Positions 1-8,010 of a stretch of 64,000 nt of DNA are shown piece by piece; the first letter of the stretch is position 1, and every line of letters begins with the position of its first letter. The DNA lies in the NCBI GenBank assembly GCA_903856725.1, contig CAIOCT010000072.1, forward strand, positions 1 through 64,000, read 5' to 3'. A program made the translations under genes and the position numbers. The DNA is from an uncultured Verrucomicrobiota bacterium (GTDB lineage Bacteria; Verrucomicrobiota; Verrucomicrobiia; Opitutales; Opitutaceae). The notes beneath the pieces were generated by a model. That model was not told the origin of the DNA. It searched no databases and worked only from the letters and a program-made list of their open reading frames with translations.

Positions 1-426
1 CGGCACATGGAGTGCGGCTACTCCCGAGACATGCGGTTCGATTTCTCTTAAAGCTTCCGGGGTTAGACGACGCACCGCGCGTAGTCCATTCCGCTGACCG
101 CGCTCCCAGAGCTTATCCAGTGCCGGCAATTCACGAGCGGAGGTTGCCACCACCACCTTGCCGCAAATTTCATGGGCGATGCCATGCTGTTGGCAAAAAG
201 CAGTCATTAAGCGAATACCCTGCACGGCCAACCGCGCCTTGAGTGAACCCGGTTGGTAATACAGCCCCGCGTGGAGGACCCCGCTATTATGCGTACTTTG
301 ATGCCGGCCCACCCTCGACTCTTTTTCTAAAACCGTGACCTGCGCCGTGGGCACGCGCAGGAGTAACTCGCGGGCGACCGCTAAGCCCACGATACCGCCT
401 CCGATGATAATAACCCGCTGGCTCAT
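1..426 (-). CDS. lhgO: FAD-dependent oxidoreductase, L-2-hydroxyglutarate oxidase (LhgO)-like, 5' part only
   Basis: This frame is open from an ATG at 424-426 to the left edge, so 142 residues of the N-terminal part are visible and the C-terminus lies outside the window. It begins with a dinucleotide-binding motif GGGIVG (residues 9-14) followed by AVARELL, then a segment HNSGVLHAGLYY and a KARLAVQGIRLM stretch that are typical of the LhgO branch of the DAO superfamily. Family members oxidise L-2-hydroxyglutarate to 2-oxoglutarate with FAD; the substrate here may be another 2-hydroxyacid. The start codon overlaps the stop of the upstream Gfo/Idh gene in an ATGA arrangement, so the two are probably translationally coupled. 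It is the fourth gene of an MFS/LDH2/Gfo-Idh/LhgO unit. Confidence 0.82.
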   Translation of the reverse strand, partial: MSQRVIIIGGGIVGLAVARELLLRVPTAQVTVLEKESRVGRHQSTHNSGVLHAGLYYQPGSLKARLAVQGIRLMTAFCQQHGIAHEICGKVVVATSARELPALDKLWERGQRNGLRAVRRLTPEALREIEPHVSGVAALHVP

Positions 427-1475
427 TTATTTTGCGGCAAGAATATCCATTGTTTCTTCGCGGAAGATTCGAGCATGGCAACACAAGCCTGCACCCCGGC
501 GCGACCATCGGCTCCAGTCCCGGCTTCGCCAGGTCGGCCTTCGATCGCGCCAATGAAGGCTGATAGTTGATCACAGTAGGCCTGCATCCGCACATCGCCA
601 TAAGCAGAATTAGCGCCCTCATGTCCGACCGTGGGCTGCTTCGAAATGACGCGCCAACCTTTCTCATCGGCGAGTCGCAACTCCCCGTAAGGATCGAGAT
701 CAATCAGGCCGGTGGTGCCGGTAATACGAAAACGGAAATCCTCGCCCGGGAAAGATGGCGTCGGCAAAGCGCGACTCGAGAAAATCGAACAAATCGCGCC
801 CGTCGAAAATTCCAATAAACCCATCGTGGTGTCTTCCACCGGCACATCAGGAAGCAAGGTGCGCGCGAAAGCGGAAACCGTGACGACATTGCCACCTGTG
901 AACCAGCGCAGCAGATCCACCGCGTGCGGCGCACTGTTGAGCAAATGAGCGACACTCGCGGGGTCATTCCACCACGCCCAATTTCCGCCAAACCCACCTG
1001 CCTTAATAGCCCCTGCGTACATCGGCATCGAAATTTGCACTGCCGACACCCGACCAATCGCACCTTCGCGAATGAGGGCACAGGCGCGCGCATTATTCAC
1101 GCGAAAACGTTGCTGATACCCCACCGCCAGCGTCAGCTTTTTTTGTGCGGCCGCCGCAATCATGCGATCGCAATCCTCGACCTTCGTGGCTAGCGGTTTC
1201 TCGACGAGCACGTGTTTGCCATTAGCTAAAGCGGACAGCGTTTCCTCCACGTGCAAGTGATGCGGCGTCGTGACGACGATGGCATCAATGTCTGAGCGGC
1301 GCAGCAGCGCTTCCTTATCCGCCTCAAAAGCCATTTTGTAACGCTCCGCCAAAGCAGGGGCGCGACTACCGCCCGCGACGGCGACTAATTCTGCATTCGG
1401 CAGACGGCGCACCGCCTCCGCGTGAGTGCTGCCCATGTACCCGGAACCAATAATGCCAAAACGTATTTTTTTCAT
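423..1475 (-). CDS. Gfo/Idh/MocA-family NAD(P)-dependent oxidoreductase
   Basis: The 350-residue protein starts with a Rossmann motif (GIIGSGYMG, residues 8-16) and carries the family signature HVLVEKPLA near residues 88-96, where the Lys of EKP normally takes part in catalysis. The C-terminal two thirds match the usual substrate-binding alpha/beta domain, and total length is normal. Family members oxidise or reduce hydroxyls of sugars, inositols and sugar acids. No signal peptide is present, so it is cytoplasmic. It lies 11 bp after the LDH2-type gene and overlaps the following FAD oxidoreductase by 4 bp. A purine stretch AGGAAAA lies 13 bp before the start, one of the few Shine-Dalgarno-like sequences in the window. 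Substrate cannot be assigned from sequence. Confidence 0.92.
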   Translation of the reverse strand: MKKIRFGIIGSGYMGSTHAEAVRRLPNAELVAVAGGSRAPALAERYKMAFEADKEALLRRSDIDAIVVTTPHHLHVEETLSALANGKHVLVEKPLATKVEDCDRMIAAAAQKKLTLAVGYQQRFRVNNARACALIREGAIGRVSAVQISMPMYAGAIKAGGFGGNWAWWNDPASVAHLLNSAPHAVDLLRWFTGGNVVTVSAFARTLLPDVPVEDTTMGLLEFSTGAICSIFSSRALPTPSFPGEDFRFRITGTTGLIDLDPYGELRLADEKGWRVISKQPTVGHEGANSAYGDVRMQAYCDQLSAFIGAIEGRPGEAGTGADGRAGVQACVAMLESSAKKQWIFLPQNK

Positions 1476-1486
1476 AAATAATTTTC

Positions 1487-2593
1487 CTATTGATGCGACG
1501 AATCCGGTCGCGGCGGGGTGATTTTAAGTTCACCAGCGATCGTGGTGAGTTGTTGCCAAAGTTTTACGGGCACGGGAATTCCCGCTTGTTCGCGTTGACG
1601 CTCGCAGCGCCATTCCGGTTCACCAGCAAGCATGACCTCATCATACCCTGGAGCGGGCTCGGACGCTTTGACCAACTGCGCCAAGCGATCGACGCGGGTC
1701 TCCAATTCGCCTGGGGCCAGAAACCGCGCTGGATCGATCGCGATAAAGGTGTGACTAATCCCGAGCGGATCACCCCCCGTACGATACACCGGCAATTCGG
1801 TCGCCATCGCGCCACCACTTAAACCCGAGCACAAGATCTCCACCATGACGGCGAGAGCGCTGCCTTTATAGCCTCCCATCGGAGACGGATAGGGTGCGCC
1901 GTCAATTCCCTTGATGGCAGCCGCGGTACTCGTGGTCACTTTTCGCTCAGCATCCAAGAAACCCCATTCCGCAGGAATGGTAGTGCGATTAAGATGAGCC
2001 GCATTGGTAAGTTTACCGAGCGCAACCGTCGTCGTGGCCATATCCAGCAACCAACGACCAGAGCCAGCGCGGCTCGGTACCGCGACGCAAAGTGGGTTCG
2101 TGCCGAGGATGGCCGTTTTCCCCTGCCACGGAGCAACGGCGGGACAGGCATTGCTCATGACGATGCCGATGTAGCCAGCGCGAGCGATTTTCTCACCCCA
2201 CCAGGCGCCGGCTCCAAAATGATTGGAATGACTCGTCACCACCACGGCGACGCCCAAGGCCCCTGCAATTCGAATGGCATGATCGGTGCATTGCTCGGCG
2301 ACAACTTGACCAAGGCCATTTTGACCATCGTAGCGCAAACACACCCCGTCTTCACGCACCACGCGACCAGCAGCAGGTATATTGATGCCGCCCGCCCGCA
2401 GTTGCTGGATGTAAGTAGCGAGCATTTGAATGCCATGGGAATCCACCCCTCGAAGATTCGCCCCCACCAATGAATCCACGACGATGCGCGCATGCGCGTC
2501 AGCGGTCCCGAGGGCGATTAAGAGCTGACGACAAAATACGCGCAGGGTCTCTGCAGAGTAATTTACGGTCGAGGAATCAGAGGAAGATGACAT
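1487..2593 (-). CDS. Malate/L-lactate/ureidoglycolate dehydrogenase (LDH2) family oxidoreductase
   Basis: A 368-residue protein of the LDH2/MDH2 superfamily, which uses an unusual NAD(P) fold to interconvert 2-hydroxy and 2-keto acids. Visible signatures are VDSHGIQ (residues 50-56), the SNHFGAG segment around residue 125 holding the catalytic His region, ILGTNPLCVAVP, and the LLDMATTTVALGKL block. Length is normal for the family. Known members reduce 2,3-diketogulonate, sulfopyruvate, ureidoglycolate or delta1-piperideine-2-carboxylate, so the substrate is open, but a sugar-derived ketoacid fits the neighbours. It is the second gene of the minus-strand unit, 49 bp after the MFS gene and 11 bp before Gfo/Idh. 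Its leader is C/T-rich and lacks a Shine-Dalgarno motif. Confidence 0.9.
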   Translation of the reverse strand: MSSSSDSSTVNYSAETLRVFCRQLLIALGTADAHARIVVDSLVGANLRGVDSHGIQMLATYIQQLRAGGINIPAAGRVVREDGVCLRYDGQNGLGQVVAEQCTDHAIRIAGALGVAVVVTSHSNHFGAGAWWGEKIARAGYIGIVMSNACPAVAPWQGKTAILGTNPLCVAVPSRAGSGRWLLDMATTTVALGKLTNAAHLNRTTIPAEWGFLDAERKVTTSTAAAIKGIDGAPYPSPMGGYKGSALAVMVEILCSGLSGGAMATELPVYRTGGDPLGISHTFIAIDPARFLAPGELETRVDRLAQLVKASEPAPGYDEVMLAGEPEWRCERQREQAGIPVPVKLWQQLTTIAGELKITPPRPDSSHQ

Positions 2594-2642
2594 AGGGGTA
2601 GAGGCTGAGGTTCACCAAAAATCAGGATACGGCTTGATCACC

Positions 2643-3932
2643 TTAGTTTGAGGCCACCGCCGGGACTAGCTCGGATTTTTTTAAGGTAATATTTAGTAAC
2701 CAAAGAAAACCACCGCATAAAATCACCCCAACGCCAGCAAAAGTCATGATGAGATGAGTGGCAATATGCGCATCACGCAGGGCCCCGACCCCATAAATAG
2801 CTAACCCGCCACAAATGGCCGTGATGCAATTGAGTAGGCCAATCGCCGTGGCGCGGTAGCGGGCATCAACGACGAGACAGACCATCGGCATAGTATTGGC
2901 CCCTAAGAAACCCATCGCGAGCCCCCAGAGCAGCAAACTGAGTAAGGTGAAGATCATGAGCGGAAACCAACCGGTCAGCCAGAACGCGGGCGCGGTCAGC
3001 AAAATTGCTATGGCCGGTATAATCACTCGAGCCCGCGGATTATGCCGACTCCACCGGTCAGAAGCATACCCGCCAACTAAAAGTCCGACCAATTGCGCGC
3101 CATAAAGACAGCCGAGCGCAGAAAATCCTGCGGCGCCTTGCGCGAGATTAAATTGCTCGCGCAGCATCGTGGGCACCCAAGCGATAATAATCCAGCTGAC
3201 CGCTCCCTGCACGCTCTGACAACCAAGCAAATAATAAAATGGTCCTGGCTTAATCAAATTTAGCAGAGCCTCACTCAGGCGAATTCGCGCCGGGGCCTCA
3301 CCGCCTGCATGCAGTGAGCGTCCCTCCCGCGGCGGCTCCCGAAGGGTGAAGTAAAGGATGATGCCCAGAGCCAAATTAGGCAGACCGATGGTGGTATAGG
3401 CATAACTCCAGCCATGATGCTCAGCGAGCCAACCACCCATACCGCCGATCGTCGAACCGACGACCATTCCCGTCATATGAATTCCGGTAGCCAAAGCACG
3501 AGTAGGGCCGCGGTGATAATCAACAATTAAAGCCACCGCAGCGGGAATATAAAATGCTTGGCTGAGCCCAAGCAGTGAACGCAGGACCAGGAATTGATCA
3601 AAGGTTCGCGCATAAGCAGTCACGCCAGTAATTGCTGACCACACCACCAGACTACCAATCACAACTTGGCGACGACTGAAGCGGTCGGCCATGAACCCGC
3701 CAAATGGGCTGATAAAGGCATAGCACCAAAGAAATGCGGAAGTGAGCAGCCCAAATTGCACTTCAGTCATCGGGACATCGGCGATGATTGAACCACGCAT
3801 CGTGGTGAGCATCGTGCGCGTCAGATAGTTCGAACCACCCGCGAGCCAGAGCAAAGCCACTGCCGTCCACGCTACCGCTGGGGAAAAAGCACTAGCGTTG
3901 ACAGAACTACGCGAGGCAGTCGGAAGGCTCAT
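2643..3932 (-). CDS. MFS transporter, anion:cation symporter (hexuronate/sugar-acid) type
   Basis: A 429-residue membrane protein with about twelve hydrophobic segments. It carries an MFS loop-2/3 motif (GGFMADRFSRRQV), the ITGVTAYARTFDQ helix and the IVDYHRGPTRALATGIHMTG segment, with a second-half DRWSRHNPRARV loop. These mark it as one of five close paralogues in the window (28654, 43288, 45517, 59590). The ACS family imports sugar acids such as hexuronates, galactonate or glucarate, and sialic acid in some members. It is the first gene of a unit with LDH2, Gfo/Idh and LhgO-like genes and lies just after the terminator of the receptor gene. The substrate is inferred to be an acidic sugar. 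Confidence 0.9.
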   Translation of the reverse strand: MSLPTASRSSVNASAFSPAVAWTAVALLWLAGGSNYLTRTMLTTMRGSIIADVPMTEVQFGLLTSAFLWCYAFISPFGGFMADRFSRRQVVIGSLVVWSAITGVTAYARTFDQFLVLRSLLGLSQAFYIPAAVALIVDYHRGPTRALATGIHMTGMVVGSTIGGMGGWLAEHHGWSYAYTTIGLPNLALGIILYFTLREPPREGRSLHAGGEAPARIRLSEALLNLIKPGPFYYLLGCQSVQGAVSWIIIAWVPTMLREQFNLAQGAAGFSALGCLYGAQLVGLLVGGYASDRWSRHNPRARVIIPAIAILLTAPAFWLTGWFPLMIFTLLSLLLWGLAMGFLGANTMPMVCLVVDARYRATAIGLLNCITAICGGLAIYGVGALRDAHIATHLIMTFAGVGVILCGGFLWLLNITLKKSELVPAVASN

Positions 3933-3977
3933 AGCGATAGCGTAACTGATAAATGAAAATGAAAGAAAGTCCTGATC

Positions 3978-4014
3978 AAAAAAACAGCCGACTCCGCATG
4001 GGCGAAGTCGGCTG
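3978..4014 (-). terminator. Rho-independent terminator of the TonB-receptor gene
   Basis: On the minus strand a perfect 9-bp stem (CAGCCGACT at 4006-4014 read downward, AGTCGGCTG at 3985-3993) with a 12-nt loop is followed by seven T residues (3978-3984). It sits 23 bp after the stop of the receptor gene and 46 bp before the MFS start, so the MFS unit needs readthrough or its own promoter in a very short gap. Confidence 0.85.
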
Positions 4015-4036
4015 GTATAAAAACTTAACGGACGGC

Positions 4037-6436
4037 TTAGTACTTATAGGTACTTTGGATACTAAAGGTCCGGGGACTGACTGAGTCGACGAGGCCCACC
4101 CCTTGAGCACCGACTGCGTAGCTGCTATCAAGCACGTTTTCGCAATCGAGGCGCAGCGTCCAGTGACGATTCATTTGGTAATTAGCAAACAGGTTCAACA
4201 GCACTTCTTGCTTCAGCTTGAACACCGAGTTACCACTGCTATTTTTAGGCAGCGCTACCCCACCGGGGAGAACCATGCCAGCCATGGTGAACCATTTCCC
4301 ACCGGCCTTGGCCGCTCCACCACCAATAGCGAAGCCCTTGAGATCGCTATTTTTATTGAAATCATAGCGAGTAAACACACTCCAAGAATTTTCTACCGTG
4401 GCGGGGAGCACATTACCATTTTGATCATGAACAGTTCCCATGTAACCCGTAGCCACCAATTGCCAGCCTGGGACTAAATTCATCGAGAGCGATGCGTCCC
4501 AGCCCTTGGAATCAGTCGTCCCAACCGGGATATAATAATTAAGACCAGCAACGTTAAGCGCCGGATAAGCTGCTAAAATCGCTTGGTTAGTGAGTGACAT
4601 CTTATAGAGCGCGAACGAGGCGGAGAATTTGCCATCCCAGAAGCTCGTCTTGAAGCCCATTTCTTTCGCCTTACCTAAAACGGAGGGAAGCGGAGCGTTA
4701 TTAACGTCAACGCCTACAGCCGGATTAAAGGTCGAAGAATCGGACGCATAAACGGTGATGTCCTTGGTCAAATAACCAACGAGTGCGACCCGGTGGAGCA
4801 TTTCATGGGCATTAGAATTAATGGCCGTGAAAGGATTGCGCTTAGATAGATCGGTGTCGGTGACATTTTCGACATTGGAATAAGTGAAACCAGCGACAGC
4901 TGTCAGCCGATCTGGAATAAGGTCCGCGGTTTGCATGAAATACGCATTGGACACATAGGATTTTGAACGGGAACCAGGATTAGCTGGGCGCGGATAGGCA
5001 TCCAAAGCGGGGAGCACGATGTTGTTGATCGCGGCCAAGTCACCGATCGGGATCGTGACGGTAGGCGCTGTAGCCCAGAATTCACTTTTGCCCGTTTGGT
5101 CATGCAAATTATAACCAAAGGCGGGACGCATCGCAATCGAGCCAATTTTAAACTGACCCGAGACGTCGGTCTGCACGTCGACCGCCTCGTTCCAGCCGTT
5201 ATTCTTACGCACGGTGTAGGTCATCGTGTTGGTGTTCCAATTTACCGTCGTCGGGAAAGCGGATGAACCCAAACGCTGGACATTAAAGAAGGTCCCCTGC
5301 GATTTAATCTGCCAGTTATCTGAAATGCGCTGCGTCCAGCTGATGCGCGCGTCATTTTGCGTGTTGGTATCCGTATTACCACGAGGAGAATTTTGAACAC
5401 GCCGACCGAGCCCGGTGTAGACGCCACCATCAGGAGTCAGGATACCCGTACCGCCCGGAAGATAATGGAAAATCTGCCGATCCAGTTGCAGCGTGATATT
5501 CGTATTCTTCCAATCTAGAGCAAAGCTAGGGAAAATACCGAATTTGCCATCTTCAGAATTATAAAAAGGACCTTGGCCCGATTGATGAATGCCCACCACC
5601 CGCGTGGTAAAGGTAGCGCCATTCTTTTCGGAAAGCGGCTGATTGATATCGAAGGTAGCTGTATGCCGACCCCACTGCTGAAATTTTAAGTCAAAAATTG
5701 CCTGCTGCCGGCCTGGTAATGGTTTCTTGGTGGTCTGGACCACTAGGCCGGCGAGCGATGCCAGCGGATACAGGGCCTGCTGCGCACCCTTGATCACTTG
5801 GTATGTGTCGATGTTGGTGTTATCAGAAACGCCGATACCAGTAGCTTGAGGCACGTCATCGATGTAAGAATTGCCGATGCGGCTACCGCGCGACATGATC
5901 GCCGGTCCACGATAATAAGGAACCAGACCAGCATAGGTCAAAATATCGGAGGTATAGTGCGAGCCGATATCTTTGATCATATCGCTCGAAACCAGGATGA
6001 TTTGCGCAGGCAACTTCATTAAGGGTTCCGAAGTTTTAAGTGCGGAAGCGGAGTTGCCTGGGCTGTAACCAACGCCCTGCGTGGTGCGCACTTCGAAAGG
6101 TGCTAGTTCCAATACTTTTTCACGACTACCACCCGCCGTATTAGCAGTCGTTAGGGGACTGGGACTAGCGGTGCGTTCAGCGTTCGACTCCGTTGCAGCG
6201 ACCGGGGCAGCCACCGGCGTCGCTTGAACCTGCGCCAAGGCAGCCTTCAAACGCTCGATCTCAGCGCTTAGACTCGCAATCTGGGCATCTTTATCGCCAG
6301 AGGCAGCGGTTTGGGCGCGGGCTAATTCAGGAACAGCCAGCAGCGTTAGGGCAACGCAAGCCGGCAAAGCTCGCAACCAGAGCGAGGCTCGTTGGTGAAG
6401 CGAAGGGGTCATCAGTAGGTTAGTGTGGGGGTTCAT
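4037..6436 (-). CDS. TonB-dependent outer-membrane receptor with N-terminal coiled coil
   Basis: A 799-residue outer-membrane receptor. An N-terminal signal peptide (hydrophobic stretch about 19-37, likely cleavage after ARA near 41) is followed by a heptad-like coiled coil at about 48-71 (DAQIASLSAEIERLKAALAQ), a Ser/Thr/Pro linker, and a plug starting near LAPFEVRTTQGVGY (about 110). The remainder is a beta-barrel ending in the aromatic residues YKY. The coiled coil between signal peptide and plug is a feature I associate with Opitutaceae receptors. It should import an oligosaccharide or sugar acid across the outer membrane. It is transcribed away from the sialidase-like gene at 6705 and ends in a strong terminator. 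No SusD partner is adjacent. An internal ATG at codon 9 is an alternative start. Confidence 0.93.
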   Translation of the reverse strand: MNPHTNLLMTPSLHQRASLWLRALPACVALTLLAVPELARAQTAASGDKDAQIASLSAEIERLKAALAQVQATPVAAPVAATESNAERTASPSPLTTANTAGGSREKVLELAPFEVRTTQGVGYSPGNSASALKTSEPLMKLPAQIILVSSDMIKDIGSHYTSDILTYAGLVPYYRGPAIMSRGSRIGNSYIDDVPQATGIGVSDNTNIDTYQVIKGAQQALYPLASLAGLVVQTTKKPLPGRQQAIFDLKFQQWGRHTATFDINQPLSEKNGATFTTRVVGIHQSGQGPFYNSEDGKFGIFPSFALDWKNTNITLQLDRQIFHYLPGGTGILTPDGGVYTGLGRRVQNSPRGNTDTNTQNDARISWTQRISDNWQIKSQGTFFNVQRLGSSAFPTTVNWNTNTMTYTVRKNNGWNEAVDVQTDVSGQFKIGSIAMRPAFGYNLHDQTGKSEFWATAPTVTIPIGDLAAINNIVLPALDAYPRPANPGSRSKSYVSNAYFMQTADLIPDRLTAVAGFTYSNVENVTDTDLSKRNPFTAINSNAHEMLHRVALVGYLTKDITVYASDSSTFNPAVGVDVNNAPLPSVLGKAKEMGFKTSFWDGKFSASFALYKMSLTNQAILAAYPALNVAGLNYYIPVGTTDSKGWDASLSMNLVPGWQLVATGYMGTVHDQNGNVLPATVENSWSVFTRYDFNKNSDLKGFAIGGGAAKAGGKWFTMAGMVLPGGVALPKNSSGNSVFKLKQEVLLNLFANYQMNRHWTLRLDCENVLDSSYAVGAQGVGLVDSVSPRTFSIQSTYKY

Positions 6437-6704
6437 GCACAGAAGTTCTTAGCGCCCGATAATAGTCTGAAAAGCTGGGAGCACGTGATAAATAATCTGA
6501 CACGTTAGCATCTATGCTAGGCTCAACTAAAAATTATCTGAAATCGCTCCAGCAAGCGGTGGCGTGAGTGGTGATATTTTTGTACCGCCTAAAGTAAAAT
6601 TTATACCATTGCCGAGGATGCTTGCGCGTCCCTGTAGTGAGTTTAAGTACAATGAACGAATCGTTTCATTAAATCAGCGCATCAGCCGCCGGCCCTCGAT
6701 CATC
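6437..6704. promoter_or_regulatory. Divergent promoter region with 6-2-6 palindrome
   Basis: This 268-bp stretch separates the divergent receptor and sialidase-like genes and should hold both promoters. It is richer in A/T than its surroundings. A perfect inverted repeat TAGCATctATGCTA lies at 6506-6519, close to AAATAATCTGACACG (6490-6504). The arms and 2-bp spacer suit a LacI- or GntR-type operator. No promoter was assigned with confidence. Confidence 0.45.
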
Positions 6705-7964
6705 ATGACAACTGCACCATTTGACTCACTGTTTCCCATGATTTGCCAATCATCACAAACGCAACGCTGGAGTGGCTGGGCGCTGATCGTGGCGGGCTTA
6801 TTATGCCTGCCCTCCCTAGGCGCCGGGGAACCACGGCCGGTAACCTACACCAGCCAGCTGCAGACGGTGCTCAAACAATATGACCATAAATTTCAATGGT
6901 TCCATCCGCGAGCAGTGGCGGTTCCTAGCGACAGACCGAACGATCCGATGATGGTAATGACCTTGCAAAAACATCTCATGACTTCGGATTATTTTTCCGG
7001 TCTGCATGTCATGACCCGCCGCTCGCTCTCAGCAGCTTGGACTGGTCCAGTGCTCCCGCCGCAGCTCGATTGGCAACCCCAACCTGATGGCGTGACGGTC
7101 AGTGTCGCGGACGTCACGCCCGGTTGGCACGCGCCGACCGGCAAAGTCATCGCGCTCGGTTGCCAAGTCCGCTACAACGCCAAAGGCGAACAACTCAATG
7201 ATGTGCGCCGAGCCCACCAAACAGTTTACGCGATTTTAGATCCGCACGCTGAAAGCTGGACCCGGTGGCAAGTCCTGACCCTGCCACCCGATGAGCAATT
7301 CGATTTTGCCCGTAATGCTTGCGCTCAGTGGTTAGTCCAACCCGATGGCCATCTGCTGGTGCCGCTGTACATCGCCCGGAATGCCCAAGAACCGTTTAGC
7401 GTGACGGTTGCCGAATGTCGATTTGATGGGACCAAGCTCACTTATATCCGGCACGGAAATGTGCTGCGGTTAAATGTAGTCCGCGGCTTAAATGAGCCCT
7501 CGCTCATCTTCTTTAAGCAGCGCTATTTTTTGACCCTGCGTAATGACGTTCGCGGTTACGTGAGTGTGAGTAACGATGGCTTACAATTCGATGAACCGCA
7601 GCCTTGGTGTTTTGATGATGGGGTGGAGTTAGGCAGCTACAATACGCAGCAGCACTGGCTGACCCACGGCGATGGACTGTTTCTGATCTACACTCGTCGC
7701 GGGGCCAACAATGACCACATCGTGCGAAATCGCGCGCCACTCTTTATGGCGCAAGTCGATCCCACGACCCTGCGCGTTATGCGCCGAACTGAAAAAACTA
7801 TCGTCCCGGAAAGAGGGGCTGAATTAGGGAATTTCGGTGCCAATGCGGTCAGCGCCACCGAATCTTGGGTCACCGTTTCTGAAGGAATGTTTATGAAAGA
7901 TTCCGTACAACGAGGCGCGGAAGGAGCTACCTTTATCGCCCGGATCCTTTGGGACCAACCGTAA
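6705..7964 (+). CDS. Secreted sialidase-fold (BNR-like propeller) protein without clear Asp boxes
   Basis: From the ATG at 6705 the protein has 419 residues; an ATG at 6738 (MICQSSQTQRW) gives an equally good signal peptide, with the hydrophobic core WALIVAGLLCLPSLGAG. The frame is open further upstream to 6564 but that part is not signal-like. The mature part looks like a six-bladed sialidase fold: FHPRAVAV near the start, repeated DG.LLVPLYIAR and LNEPSLIFFKQRYFLTLRND blocks, and a VSNDGLQF segment resembling a degenerate Asp box. The YRIP motif and regular S.D.G.TW boxes of GH33 are missing, so activity on sialosides is doubtful. It probably acts in the periplasm or outside the cell. It is divergent from the TonB receptor. 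Confidence 0.75.
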   Translation: MTTAPFDSLFPMICQSSQTQRWSGWALIVAGLLCLPSLGAGEPRPVTYTSQLQTVLKQYDHKFQWFHPRAVAVPSDRPNDPMMVMTLQKHLMTSDYFSGLHVMTRRSLSAAWTGPVLPPQLDWQPQPDGVTVSVADVTPGWHAPTGKVIALGCQVRYNAKGEQLNDVRRAHQTVYAILDPHAESWTRWQVLTLPPDEQFDFARNACAQWLVQPDGHLLVPLYIARNAQEPFSVTVAECRFDGTKLTYIRHGNVLRLNVVRGLNEPSLIFFKQRYFLTLRNDVRGYVSVSNDGLQFDEPQPWCFDDGVELGSYNTQQHWLTHGDGLFLIYTRRGANNDHIVRNRAPLFMAQVDPTTLRVMRRTEKTIVPERGAELGNFGANAVSATESWVTVSEGMFMKDSVQRGAEGATFIARILWDQP

Positions 7965-7976
7965 TAATTGGTCCCA
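7950..7976. terminator. Hairpin overlapping the stop codon between convergent genes
   Basis: A 9-bp perfect stem (TGGGACCAA 7950-7958, TTGGTCCCA 7968-7976) with a 9-nt loop includes the TAA of the preceding gene. No T-run follows on either strand, so it may be a weak bidirectional terminator between convergent genes or an mRNA-end stabiliser. Confidence 0.4.
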
Positions 7977-8010
7977 GTAGCTCCGGGACGGCTAACTCTA
8001 ATTTCAATAA

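Noticed and set aside
6564-6704. N-terminal extension of the sialidase-fold gene at 6705
   Set aside because: It would bury the signal peptide some 60 residues inside the protein; the ATGs at 6705 and 6738 fit an exported protein better.
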